Below, one piece after another: positions 7,212 to 18,078 of a stretch of DNA of 46,534 bases. Within the stretch, counting starts at the first letter, position 1. Each line of letters begins with the position of its first letter. Source of the stretch: Candidatus Abyssobacteria bacterium SURF_5 (GTDB taxonomy: Bacteria > Abyssobacteria > SURF-5); the NCBI GenBank assembly GCA_003598085.1, contig QZKU01000091.1, forward strand, positions 1-46,534, written 5' to 3'. The notes under the pieces are model-generated. The model saw only the letters and a program-made list of their open reading frames with translations. It made no database searches and was not told the DNA's origin. A program made the translations under genes and the position numbers.

Positions 7212-9749
7212 TCATTCAGCCTGCGGCTCGCCGTTTTCCTCGAAATCGGCTTCGTCGGCTCCCGGCGACTCCGATTCGGGCAGATTCGCGGCGGCCTCAT
7301 CGGCGAGAGCGTCCTCTTTCTCTTTCGGCATGACGACGGCGACGGCGACAAACGAATCGTCCTCCTGCAATCGGATGACGCGGACGCCCTGCGTGTTTCG
7401 CCCGATAACGGAGATATCGCTGACGGGCGTGCGGACGACCATCCCCCGGGATGAGACGCAAACGACCTCCTCGTTCTCGCGAACGGTGCGCATGCCGATG
7501 CACTTGCCGTTGCGGGCGGACGTCTTGATACTGATAATGCCTTTGCCGCCGCGGTGTTGCGAGCGGTACTCGTCGAAGTCGGTGCGCTTGCCGTATCCGT
7601 TTTCGGTCACCACCAGAATTGTGGCGTCGGGGATGACCTTTTCCATGCCGACGAGGCGGTCGCCCTCCTCCATGCGGATACCGATGACTCCCCTCGCGGT
7701 CCTGCCCATCGGGCGCACCTGCCGCTCGTTGAACCGGATGGCAAGTCCCTGCTCGGTCCCGAGCAGGATCTCGTCTTCTCCGCCGGTGAGCTTGACGTGG
7801 GTGAGCCGGTCGCCGTCATCGAGCGTAATGGCGATGATGCCGCCGGCGCGCGGGTTGCTGAAGGCCTCGAGCTCGGTCTTCTTGACGACGCCCTTTTCGG
7901 TCGCCATCATGATATAGCGGCTTTCCTCGAAGGATTTCACGCTGAGGAAGGCGGTGACGCTCTCGCCGTCCGCGAGATGGAGGATGTTGATGATCGCGCG
8001 TCCTTTCGAGTAGCGGCCGGCGCGCGGGATCTCGTGCACCTTCAGCCAGTGGACGCGTCCGCGGTCGGTGAAGAAGAGGATGTATTCATGCGTGGACGCG
8101 ATAAAGATGTGCTCGACGAAATCCTCTTCCTTCGTCTCCATGCCGGTCACGCCGACGCCGCCGCGGTGCTGTTTGCGGTACGTGCTCACCGGCAGGCGCT
8201 TGATGTAGCCGGCGTGCGAGATGGTGATGACCATGTCCTCCTGCGCGATGAAGTCCTCGACCTTGAATTCGGTCTCCTCGTCGAGGATATGGGTGCGGCG
8301 GGGATCGGAATACTTTTTCTTGATTTCCTCGAACTCGGCGCGGATGACGCCCATCAATACGCGCGGGCTCTCGAGGATCGAGCGCAGGTTCGCGATGGTT
8401 TTCAGAAGGTCCTCGTATTCGGCGTCGATTTTCTGGCGCTCGAGGCCGGTGAGCCGCTGCAGCCTCATGTCGAGGATCGCCTGCGCCTGCTTGTCGGTCA
8501 GGCCGAACTGCACCACCAGGGAGTTTCGCGCCTGTTCGGGCGTATGCGACTGGCGGATGGTGTTGATGACCTCGTCGATGTGGTCGAGCGCGATCTTGAG
8601 GCCCTCGAGGATGTGGGCGCGCTCCTCCGCTTTTCTCAGGTCGAACCGGGTGCGCCGGGTGACGATCTCAATGCGGTGATCGAGGTATTCCTGCAGCATG
8701 CGTCTGAGTCCGAGCACGCGCGGGCGGTTCTCGACCAAGGCGAGCATGATGATGCCGAAGCTGCTCTGCAGGGCGGTGTGCTTGTAGAGCTGGTTGAGGA
8801 TGACCTCGGCCACTTCGCCGCGCTTGACGTCGATGACGATGCGCATGCCTTCCTTGTCGCTCTCATCGCGGATATCGGAGATGCCCTCGATCTTCTTCTG
8901 CTGGGCGAGCGCGGCGATGCTCTCGATCAGCTTGCTCTTGTTGACCTGGTACGGAATCTCGTTGACGACGATCTTCTCTTTTCCGCTGGCGCTCGAGGGC
9001 TTCTCGATCGCGGCCTGCGCGCGGATGACCAGCTTGCCGCGGCCGGTGCGGTAGGCGTCGTGGATCCCTCTCGTACCGAGGATGACGCCGCCGGTCGGGA
9101 AATCGGGCCCCTTCACCACCTGCAGCAGGTCTGAAAGCTGCGCCTGTGGATTATCGATCAGCAGGCACAACGCGTCGATGATCTCGCCGAGATTGTGCGG
9201 CGGAATATTGGTGGCCATGCCGACCGCGATCCCGGAAGAGCCGTTGACCAGGAGGTTCGGGAGCGCCGACGGCAGGACCACCGGCTCCTGGAGCGACTCG
9301 TCGAAATTCGGCTGGAAGTTGACGGTCTCCTTGTCGATGTCGGCCAGCATCTCCTCGGCGAGCGCCGCGAGCCGGGCCTCGGTGTATCGCATGGCGGCCG
9401 CGTTGTCGCCGTCGATCGAGCCGAAGTTGCCCTGGCCATCAACCAGCGGATACCGCATGTTGAAATCCTGCGCCATGCGCACGAGCGCGTCGTAGATGGG
9501 GCTGTCGCCGTGCGGGTGATATTTACCCATCGTGTCGCCGACGATGCGCGCGCATTTGCGGTAGGCCCGGCGAGATGTAAGGCCGAGCTCGTTCATGGCG
9601 TACAGGATGCGGCGGTGAACCGGCTTGAGGCCGTCGCGCGCGTCGGGCAGAGCCCGGGCGACGATGACGCTCATCGCGTAGTCGATGAACGACTTCTTCA
9701 TCTCGGATTCGAGATTTACCGGAAATATCTTTTCGTTCTGCGTGTACAT
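7212..9749 (-). CDS. gyrA: DNA gyrase subunit A
   Basis: GyrA is the breakage-reunion subunit of DNA gyrase, which introduces negative supercoils as an A2B2 complex. The protein is 845 residues, normal length. The catalytic Tyr is Y122 (AAMRYTEAR). S83 and D87 of the quinolone-resistance region ([13 protein letters not shown]) are the quinolone-sensitive residues. The C-terminal beta-pinwheel carries the GyrA box QHRGGKG (residues about 734-740), which marks gyrase rather than topoisomerase IV. An acidic tail ends the protein, as in many gyrases. It lies 37 bp downstream of gyrB, so the two are probably cotranscribed. The AAGGA abuts the ATG at 9749 with almost no spacing, so the exact start is slightly uncertain. 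Confidence 0.98.
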   Translation of the reverse strand: MYTQNEKIFPVNLESEMKKSFIDYAMSVIVARALPDARDGLKPVHRRILYAMNELGLTSRRAYRKCARIVGDTMGKYHPHGDSPIYDALVRMAQDFNMRYPLVDGQGNFGSIDGDNAAAMRYTEARLAALAEEMLADIDKETVNFQPNFDESLQEPVVLPSALPNLLVNGSSGIAVGMATNIPPHNLGEIIDALCLLIDNPQAQLSDLLQVVKGPDFPTGGVILGTRGIHDAYRTGRGKLVIRAQAAIEKPSSASGKEKIVVNEIPYQVNKSKLIESIAALAQQKKIEGISDIRDESDKEGMRIVIDVKRGEVAEVILNQLYKHTALQSSFGIIMLALVENRPRVLGLRRMLQEYLDHRIEIVTRRTRFDLRKAEERAHILEGLKIALDHIDEVINTIRQSHTPEQARNSLVVQFGLTDKQAQAILDMRLQRLTGLERQKIDAEYEDLLKTIANLRSILESPRVLMGVIRAEFEEIKKKYSDPRRTHILDEETEFKVEDFIAQEDMVITISHAGYIKRLPVSTYRKQHRGGVGVTGMETKEEDFVEHIFIASTHEYILFFTDRGRVHWLKVHEIPRAGRYSKGRAIINILHLADGESVTAFLSVKSFEESRYIMMATEKGVVKKTELEAFSNPRAGGIIAITLDDGDRLTHVKLTGGEDEILLGTEQGLAIRFNERQVRPMGRTARGVIGIRMEEGDRLVGMEKVIPDATILVVTENGYGKRTDFDEYRSQHRGGKGIISIKTSARNGKCIGMRTVRENEEVVCVSSRGMVVRTPVSDISVIGRNTQGVRVIRLQEDDSFVAVAVVMPKEKEDALADEAAANLPESESPGADEADFEENGEPQAE

Positions 9750-9786
9750 TCCTTATGTTTCCATCAGCTCGTGAGGCGGGCGCACA

Positions 9787-12535
<2,749 letters not shown>

Positions 12536-12877
12536 TCATTCTCTTGCAAGTGAAACGGCAGGATTGATCTTGCAGATGATTTTGGCGATGGGGATCTCTC
12601 TGTATCGCTGACCGACTTTCTGAACAAGTTGCTCCTTGACAAGATCGATCTGCTGGCGCCAGACGGGACTGTCCACGTGTATGTAGAGTTTGCCGTCGGT
12701 TATTTTTGCGGGAGCGCAATGGAGGGCGGCGTCCTTTCCGACAATTTCGCTCCAGCAGGTTTGCAACTCGGCAACCTTTGCGCGCCGGGCAAAACTGCCG
12801 CCGGTGAAGAGCCGGCGCAGAACCTCATCGACTGGTTCTATTCCACAATCGGCGCGCGAGCGTTTATTCGTCTTCAT
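12536..12877 (-). CDS. DUF721/DciA-like protein
   Basis: This 113-residue protein belongs to the DUF721 family, whose proteobacterial members (DciA) bind the replicative helicase DnaB and help load it. The family core is visible: DEVLRRLFTGGSFARRAKVAELQ, then the conserved W of CWSEIVG, then LYIHVDSPVWRQQIDLVKEQLV (about 65-88), which forms the KH-like fold. The ATG at 12877 overlaps the dnaN stop by four bases (ATGA), so it is translationally coupled to dnaN. In many bacteria recF sits between dnaN and this gene; here the two are adjacent. A role at replication initiation is likely from family and position, and is inference for this organism. Confidence 0.88.
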   Translation of the reverse strand: MKTNKRSRADCGIEPVDEVLRRLFTGGSFARRAKVAELQTCWSEIVGKDAALHCAPAKITDGKLYIHVDSPVWRQQIDLVKEQLVQKVGQRYREIPIAKIICKINPAVSLARE

Positions 12878-13974
12878 AGCCTTACGGGCATCACGACATA
12901 CATGTAGTTGTCGTTGTCAAGCGGTTTGATCAGTCCGGAACTCTGCGCGTCTTTCAACTCGAGAGTGACTTTTTCCTCGTCGACTATCTTCAGCACGTCG
13001 AGCACGAATTGGGGATTGAACCCAATGCTAATGGTCTCTCCCTGGTATTCGACGTCGAACTCATCTTTTGCCTCGCCGACCTCCGGCGAATTCGTTGTCA
13101 CAACCATTTTGCCGGGGGATATCTCGAACTTGACCAAATTATAGCGGTCGGTGGTAAGCACCTGCGCCCGCTTTGTCGCAACCCCAAAGAGTTCCTTTTC
13201 GGCGATCACCTTGCGCTCATATCCGCGCGGGACAACCTGCTCGTAATTCGGGAAAACGGCGTCGATCAAATTCGAGATGACCAGCAGGTTGCCGAATTCA
13301 AACGCGATCTGGTTATCGGAGAGATAGATAGTGACATCGCCTTCATCGCTTAACAGCCGCTCCAGTTCGAGCACGGTTTTCCGCGGGATAATGTATGAAC
13401 TGTCGCCGTCGGGAGGATTCTCCAGGGTATGCCGCGCGTAGGAAAGGCGTCTTCCATCGGTGGAAACCAGTCTCAACTGACTCTGCGTCAGCGCAAGGAG
13501 CAGGCCGGTGATGTTTATCCTGTTCGGATCGATCGAGATGGAGAAACTCACCTTTTTCAACATCTCTTTCAGGAGAGCCTGCGGCAGGACAAAAGATTTA
13601 TCCCGTTTCACGTCCGGAGATTTCGGAAAGTCATCGGGCGGCATCCCCATGAGCTTATAGCGAACGACTCCGGAGGTGAGCGTAACTGCATTACTGTCGG
13701 AAGCGGTCATAGCGATCGTTCCCTGCGGCAGGATATTCACTACCTCATGCAGTTTCTTTGCGGGAAGCGTCACTGTTCCTTCCTGCTTCATCTCATCACA
13801 TTCGATAACGCATTCGATGCCGACTTCGAGATCGGTTGCCACCAGTTTAAGGCTGTTGTTTTTCGCGCTCATCAGGACGTACTGCAGCATCGGCAATGTG
13901 CTTCGAGTCGAGACAACACTCTGAACGTTTCCGATCGCATCTCGCAGTTGATCTCTTGCAATGGCCAGTTTCAT
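12874..13974 (-). CDS. dnaN: DNA polymerase III subunit beta (sliding clamp)
   Basis: DnaN forms the ring-shaped dimeric clamp that tethers polymerase III to DNA. The protein is 366 residues, the usual length, with the three-fold repeated clamp domain and the typical N-terminus MKLAIARDQLRDAI. The end reads NDNYMYVVMPVRL, the conserved C-terminal peptide of clamps (compare MPMRL in E. coli). I chose the ATG at 13974 because GGGAGGA lies 5 nt upstream; a longer reading frame exists but starts without a ribosome site. It lies 354 bp downstream of dnaA, with DnaA boxes in the gap, and overlaps the DUF721 gene by 4 bp. Confidence 0.98.
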   Translation of the reverse strand: MKLAIARDQLRDAIGNVQSVVSTRSTLPMLQYVLMSAKNNSLKLVATDLEVGIECVIECDEMKQEGTVTLPAKKLHEVVNILPQGTIAMTASDSNAVTLTSGVVRYKLMGMPPDDFPKSPDVKRDKSFVLPQALLKEMLKKVSFSISIDPNRINITGLLLALTQSQLRLVSTDGRRLSYARHTLENPPDGDSSYIIPRKTVLELERLLSDEGDVTIYLSDNQIAFEFGNLLVISNLIDAVFPNYEQVVPRGYERKVIAEKELFGVATKRAQVLTTDRYNLVKFEISPGKMVVTTNSPEVGEAKDEFDVEYQGETISIGFNPQFVLDVLKIVDEEKVTLELKDAQSSGLIKPLDNDNYMYVVMPVRL

Positions 13975-14328
13975 ACAATCCTCCCGCCTCTCCCCAAGCA
14001 AGCTCCGAACGAGTCAAACTTTCTTCTTATGCTCTTCATACTATGAGATAATAAAAGGCAGTCGCCGCAGGAGTAGTAAGGCGAAATCTGTGGAAAGCTC
14101 TTGTTTTCCCCATCGCTGCGGCACGAACCGGTGTCGACAACCTGCTGAAACTCACGCTCCAATTATCAACAAGATCAACATTATAGTGGGAACGATCGAC
14201 TTTATCAAGAATTCGTCAACAGTTTACCACAAAGTACCAACATCGCGTCAACAGATTTTTCGGGAGATTATCCTCTTGTTCTTTTGGCATACATGAACCG
14301 CAAATATGAAGAGCGTGGGAGAAATCGT
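13975..14328. other. dnaA-dnaN intergenic region with DnaA boxes (second origin half)
   Basis: This 354-bp region contains no gene. It has a DnaA box TTATCAACA at 14163-14171, a reverse-oriented box TGTGGAAAG at 14089-14097, and box-like GATCAACA, CGTCAACA and TTTATCAAG elements between 14173 and 14255. The stretch at about 14036-14056 is AT-rich (ACTATGAGATAATAAAAGG). Boxes on both sides of dnaA are the layout of bipartite origins such as that of Bacillus subtilis, where the unwinding element lies between dnaA and dnaN. Unwinding here is inference. Confidence 0.65.
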
Positions 14329-15660
14329 CTACGTGCGAAGCTGTTTGTTGATCGACTCCACGTCGGTGGCGAACCGCGAATTCGTTTTCATCATCTCGCG
14401 GACTTTCTTGCACGCGTGCAAAACCGTCGAGTGGTCGCGGCCTCCAAACGAATCGCCGATGTCGATCAGCGAGGCCTCAGTCAGCTCGCGTGCGAGATAC
14501 ATGCCCACCTGGCGTGCGAGCGCAATCGTTTTCGATCGTTTCGGCGAAACGAGATCCGAAAGCTTGACGTTATAATACGACGCGGATGTCTTCTGGATGA
14601 ACTCGACCGTGATCTGTTTTCCTTCGGCCTGTTCGAGTACGTCCTTCAGCGCCAGTTGCGCTGTCTCGATCGAGAGCGGACAATTATGGGCGCGGGCATA
14701 GCCGATGACGCGATTGAACGTGCCCTCGAGTTCCCGGATATTGGCCTTCACCAGGTTCGCAATGAAGAACAGCATGTCCGACGGACATTTTAAATGGTTC
14801 TTCTCGGATTTTTTCTGCAGGATCGCGATGCGGGTTTCGAGATCGGGCGCCTGAATATCCGTCACCAGCCCCCATTCGAATCTGCTCACCAGCCGCTCCT
14901 CGAGCGTCGGGATGTCTTTTGGGGGCCGGTCCGACGACAGGACGATCTGTTTGAATGCGTCGTGCAGCGTATTGAACGTGTGGAAGAACTCCTCCTGCGT
15001 CGCATCCTTGCCGGCGAGAAAATGGATATCGTCGATCAGCAGGACGTCAACTGTCCGGTACTTGTTTCTGAAACTTATCTGCGAGCGCTGCTGGATCGCC
15101 GAGATCAACTCGTTGGTGAATTCCTCGGAAGTTATATACAGCACCTTCAGCTTTTCCTGCCGCAGAACCTCGTGCCCGATCGCCTGCATCAGGTGCGTCT
15201 TCCCGAGCCCCGCTCCACCGTAGATAAAGAGCGGATTGTATGCGCGGGCGGGCGTCTCGCACACCGCCTTCGCGGCGGCGTGGGCGAATCTGTTGGAAGG
15301 CCCGATTACGAATTCCTCGAATGTATATTTTGAATTCAGATGAGGAAACGAGGAAATGCGGGACTGCGGTTCGGCCGGGTCCTCCGACCGGATTTCGCAG
15401 GTCATCTCTTCCTGAAGCACGTCGTTCTGCCGGAATGTGACACCGTGAAATTCGGGACTTAAGGAGTCTCCAATCGATTTGATCAGTTCCGAATATCGCT
15501 CGGCGATCCAGTTCCCGGTAAACTCATTGGGCACGAGAACCGCGAGGTGCCCTTTCTCATATGAATGGAACCGGGTCCATGTCAGCCAAGCCTCGAATGT
15601 CCGCGGGTCTATCCGCTGGCGCAGTACCTGGCGTATCTGATCCCAGAGATTGATACTCAT
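14329..15660 (-). CDS. dnaA: Chromosomal replication initiator protein DnaA
   Basis: DnaA is the AAA+ protein that binds DnaA boxes and opens the origin. The protein is 443 residues, full length. Domain I (about 1-75, [21 protein letters not shown]) is followed by a short linker. The AAA+ domain has Walker [10 protein letters not shown] (148-156) and Walker B LLIDDIHF (207-214). The C-terminal helix-turn-helix ends with the DnaA signature [16 protein letters not shown] use the ATG at 15660, preceded by a purine-rich GAGGGGGGA; an upstream in-frame extension lacks a ribosome site and would enter the DnaA-box cluster. It is the first gene of the minus-strand replication cluster. Autoregulation through the adjacent boxes is expected from other bacteria. 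Confidence 0.98.
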   Translation of the reverse strand: MSINLWDQIRQVLRQRIDPRTFEAWLTWTRFHSYEKGHLAVLVPNEFTGNWIAERYSELIKSIGDSLSPEFHGVTFRQNDVLQEEMTCEIRSEDPAEPQSRISSFPHLNSKYTFEEFVIGPSNRFAHAAAKAVCETPARAYNPLFIYGGAGLGKTHLMQAIGHEVLRQEKLKVLYITSEEFTNELISAIQQRSQISFRNKYRTVDVLLIDDIHFLAGKDATQEEFFHTFNTLHDAFKQIVLSSDRPPKDIPTLEERLVSRFEWGLVTDIQAPDLETRIAILQKKSEKNHLKCPSDMLFFIANLVKANIRELEGTFNRVIGYARAHNCPLSIETAQLALKDVLEQAEGKQITVEFIQKTSASYYNVKLSDLVSPKRSKTIALARQVGMYLARELTEASLIDIGDSFGGRDHSTVLHACKKVREMMKTNSRFATDVESINKQLRT

Positions 15661-15820
15661 GGAGAAATCCCCCCTCTGCAATGCAAAAATTATCCACACG
15701 GAACGGAAGTCGAAAAAGGCTCTTTATTCGCTGAATTACTCGGATCAGTGCGGATTCTCCAAGACTTATCAACAAAAAGTCGGACTTTTCCACAGACTTA
15801 TCAACATCCTGTGGAAAGAG
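15661..15820. other. oriC-like DnaA-box cluster upstream of dnaA
   Basis: A perfect consensus box TTATCCACA lies at 15690-15698. TTATCAACA boxes lie at 15766-15774 and 15798-15806, TTTTCCACA at 15786-15794 and reverse TGTGGAAAG at 15810-15818. Five boxes in 130 bp immediately upstream of dnaA is strong evidence for an origin or at least a DnaA-controlled promoter. The rest of the gap to 16155 shows no gene. Confidence 0.8.
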
Positions 15821-16155
15821 GAGTTTCCAGTGTGCTGCATTTGTAATCCTGATGCTGCAAGGCGGCGGGAAGACTTCCTCACGCCGGAGGATCAAGATGA
15901 AGGGCCGAGGTCGCGAAGACTATGGAATAAAACCAGTGGATATAAAGAGGTGATAACATATTCCGCCACGTCAGTTAAAGCGGAAAAAACCCGGCCCACC
16001 CGCTCCGGAGGCTGAAGAAACCATTGTCACGGGAGTTTTGTAAACCCTTTCCCCATGATTCACCCGCTTTGAAAGCCCCTGCCATAGGGCAAGCAGAATA
16101 ATAACAAAGGCGGCGCGAAATCTCAAGCGCAAAATTTGCATAGCCATATTCCGGC

Positions 16156-16184
16156 TTGCCCTCTGCAGATAAATCCTCTATAAT
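16156..16184 (+). promoter_or_regulatory. Sigma70 promoter for the CoA-dehydratase activator gene
   Basis: TTGCCC at 16156-16161 and TATAAT at 16179-16184 are spaced by exactly 17 bp. They point away from the origin and lie about 120 bp upstream of the GTG start at 16307. Confidence 0.65.
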
Positions 16185-16306
16185 GCCAAGAGAAACAGTC
16201 AGTTAGTTCAAAGAGGAAGGGCATGCGCCCATCGCTGTCTTTGCACTGCGCAATGCAGAAGCGATGGAGCAGGGCGGGCGCCTGCCGGCAGAGCAGAGGA
16301 CAGACA

Positions 16307-17107
16307 GTGACATTTTATGCTGGAATCGACATAGGTTCACTCACATGCGACGCCGTGATCATTGACGAGTCGGCCAATGTAGTTTCTTTCGCCATAGTCC
16401 TGACCGGCGCTCGCAGCCGCGGCGCGATCGAGGCGGCTTACGCCGCGGTACTGGAGGGGGCAGGCCTCAAGAAACAGGATATTTCGGGCCTTATCTCCAC
16501 CGGGTATGGCCGGGAGCAGGTGGACGGCCGCATCAAGAGCATCACCGAGATCAGTTGTCATGCAAAGGGCGCCGCGTTCCTTTTCCCGAACACGCGGCTG
16601 ATTCTCGACATAGGCGGCCAGGATTCAAAAAGCATCAAGGTGGGCCCGAACGGGCAGGTGCTGGATTTCGCGATGAACGATAAATGCGCGGCCGGTACGG
16701 GCCGTTTTTTCGAGGTGATGGCGCGCGCTCTCGAGATCGATCTGGATGATATGGGCAGGCTTGCCTCCCGCGCCAACAACAAGCTGAGCATAAGCTCGAT
16801 GTGCACCGTCTTTGCCGAGAGCGAGGTCGTCTCGCTGGTTGCGCGCGGCGAGCCGGTCGAGGATATCGTGGCGGGGCTGTGCCGCGCCGTGGCCGAGCGG
16901 ACGCGCGCGCTTGCGCAGCGCGTCGGGATTGCGCCCGAGGTGACGATGACCGGCGGCGTCGCGAAGAACCTGGGAGTCGTCCGCGCGCTCGAGGAATTGC
17001 TCGGCCAGAAATTCAATATTCCCGCCGAACCCCAGATTGTGGGCGCACTGGGCGCCGCGATTCTGGCCAGGGAAACCACATCAAGAATGAATCCGGTTCC
17101 GAAGTAG
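16307..17107 (+). CDS. 2-hydroxyacyl-CoA dehydratase activator (HgdC/BadF-type ATPase)
   Basis: This is an ASKHA-fold ATPase that, in characterised relatives (HgdC, FldI), uses ATP hydrolysis to push one electron into a 2-hydroxyacyl-CoA dehydratase. The 266-residue protein has the phosphate-binding start YAGIDIGSLTCDAVI, a DIGGQDSKSI phosphate-2 motif (about 101-110) and the two cysteines C127 (KCAAGTGRFFE) and C166 (MCTVFAESE). Those positions equal the 4Fe-4S ligands of HgdC, so the subunit-bridging cluster should form in the homodimer. The GTG at 16307 is preceded by AGAGGA at 6 nt. No dehydratase subunit gene is next to it. Related lone activators occur in anaerobes, so its partner may lie elsewhere. 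The enzyme is oxygen sensitive and suggests an anaerobic lifestyle. Confidence 0.9.
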   Translation: MTFYAGIDIGSLTCDAVIIDESANVVSFAIVLTGARSRGAIEAAYAAVLEGAGLKKQDISGLISTGYGREQVDGRIKSITEISCHAKGAAFLFPNTRLILDIGGQDSKSIKVGPNGQVLDFAMNDKCAAGTGRFFEVMARALEIDLDDMGRLASRANNKLSISSMCTVFAESEVVSLVARGEPVEDIVAGLCRAVAERTRALAQRVGIAPEVTMTGGVAKNLGVVRALEELLGQKFNIPAEPQIVGALGAAILARETTSRMNPVPK

Positions 17108-17124
17108 GGCCTCCACCTTCGACT

Positions 17125-17219
17125 GCAGGCGCGGGTTTCAACCCCGCCCAAACATCGAACCGTGCAGTTGTCGCACGCACATCCATCAAATTCGGGCGAA
17201 CCTTTCAGACACGCCACGG
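17125..17219. repeat. REP family A, copy 1, at the 3' side of the RAYT gene
   Basis: GCGCGGGTTTCAACCCCGCCC (a palindrome) is followed by a spacer with CGTGCAGTTG and ATCCATCAAATT. The same spacer, nearly base for base, follows the palindrome at 17817 on the other side of the transposase gene. The two copies are direct repeats bracketing the gene. Confidence 0.8.
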
Positions 17220-17798
17220 TTCGTCCGCAGGGCCAGTTTTCGAAGGTGCTCCTGTATTAGGTTTCGGGTCTGCCGCAAACGGGTTTTCTCGGTCATATTC
17301 CCATTGGATAGGATTATTCACGACATACTCCCGAATGCGGTTCAGTGATTCTTCTGTGCGTATAATGTGCTCATAGTAACCGCGCTGCCAGAGAGGGGTG
17401 CCGGATGTGCTCCGTGAAGCATTAATACGGCGGGCGGAAAATGTTTTTAATGCCCTCACGATCTCGGACAGGCCATGCATCCGGATCGATATCGAACCCG
17501 CGCCCGCAGTTGTCCGAACATCTTGTGGATGCAGTAGTATGACGATGCCGTGAACGTGATTCGGCATCACAACGAAGACATCCAAACTCACGTGCGGGTA
17601 GTGGCGAGGCAAGGCAAGCCATTCTGCAAGAACCAATTGGCCAGCCTGATTCAATCGCATCTCGCTGTCCACAACATTGCCAAAAAGAAACTTCCTCTTG
17701 TAGGTGCAAAGGGTGATGAAGTAGGCGCCGGCCTGTGTGTAATCATATTCAGGAAGACGAATCGGCCGGCGCCGGAATTGATGCCGGTGGTCATTCAT
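17205..17798 (-). CDS. REP-associated tyrosine transposase (RAYT, Y1/HUH family)
   Basis: RAYTs are single-copy, domesticated relatives of IS200/IS605 transposases that cut and move REP palindromes. This 197-residue protein has the HUH motif in VVMPNHVHGIVIL (about residue 80) and the catalytic-Tyr segment REYVVNNPIQW (about 166-176). It also has TQAGAYFITLCTYKRKFLFG near the N-terminus, all typical of the family. I start it at the ATG of MNDHRHQF at 17798; an upstream in-frame extension only translates a REP palindrome. The gene is bracketed by direct copies of REP family A (17125 and 17817), and further copies occur at 18042, 21593 and 28822. It probably mobilises these non-autonomous palindromes; that is inference. 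Confidence 0.92.
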   Translation of the reverse strand: MNDHRHQFRRRPIRLPEYDYTQAGAYFITLCTYKRKFLFGNVVDSEMRLNQAGQLVLAEWLALPRHYPHVSLDVFVVMPNHVHGIVILLHPQDVRTTAGAGSISIRMHGLSEIVRALKTFSARRINASRSTSGTPLWQRGYYEHIIRTEESLNRIREYVVNNPIQWEYDRENPFAADPKPNTGAPSKTGPADEPWRV

Positions 17799-17816
17799 GC
17801 AGCCCCCCCGTTTTCT

Positions 17817-17907
17817 GTAGGGGCGGGTTTGAAACCCGCCCAATCATAGAATCGTACAGTTGCCGCACATCCATCAAATTAAGGGCAGGTTTGAAACCTG
17901 CCCCTAC
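17817..17907. repeat. REP family A, copy 2: two palindromes in inverted arrangement (BIME-like)
   Basis: GTAGGGGCGGGTTTGAAACC (17817 onward) and its inverted partner ending GAAACCTGCCCCTAC (to 17907) flank a 40-bp spacer. This matches the BIME layout of paired REPs that HUH transposases recognise. It lies directly upstream of the RAYT start. Confidence 0.85.
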
Positions 17908-18041
17908 ATTGTAACCAGATATTCAGGTTCATATCCCAGCCGGTCTGCAATCAAAATCTCTGGCAAGTAGAAACGATAGGATCGTTCTGAAGATACTTCC
18001 CCTCCTATCACCTGCCATCACAACCGTTCCAAGACGAATCT

Positions 18042-18078
18042 GCGCAGGCGCGGGTTTAAGACCCGCCCGCGCCGCTAC
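18042..18078. repeat. REP family A, copy 3, overlapping the MATE stop codon
   Basis: GCAGGCGCGGGTTTAAGACC and the pairing CGGGTC/CCCGCC sequence form a palindrome that ends inside the last codons of the MATE gene. The transposed repeat may act as a 3'-end hairpin for that transcript. Confidence 0.7.

Noticed and set aside
17799-17843. Extended N-terminus of the transposase (GGFQTRPYRK)
   Set aside because: This is the translation of a REP palindrome upstream of the true ATG; no ribosome site supports it.
17913-18041. Minus-strand stretch reading like a protein tail (EILIADRLGYEPEYLV)
   Set aside because: Too short and without a start; it could be a gene remnant but cannot be supported.
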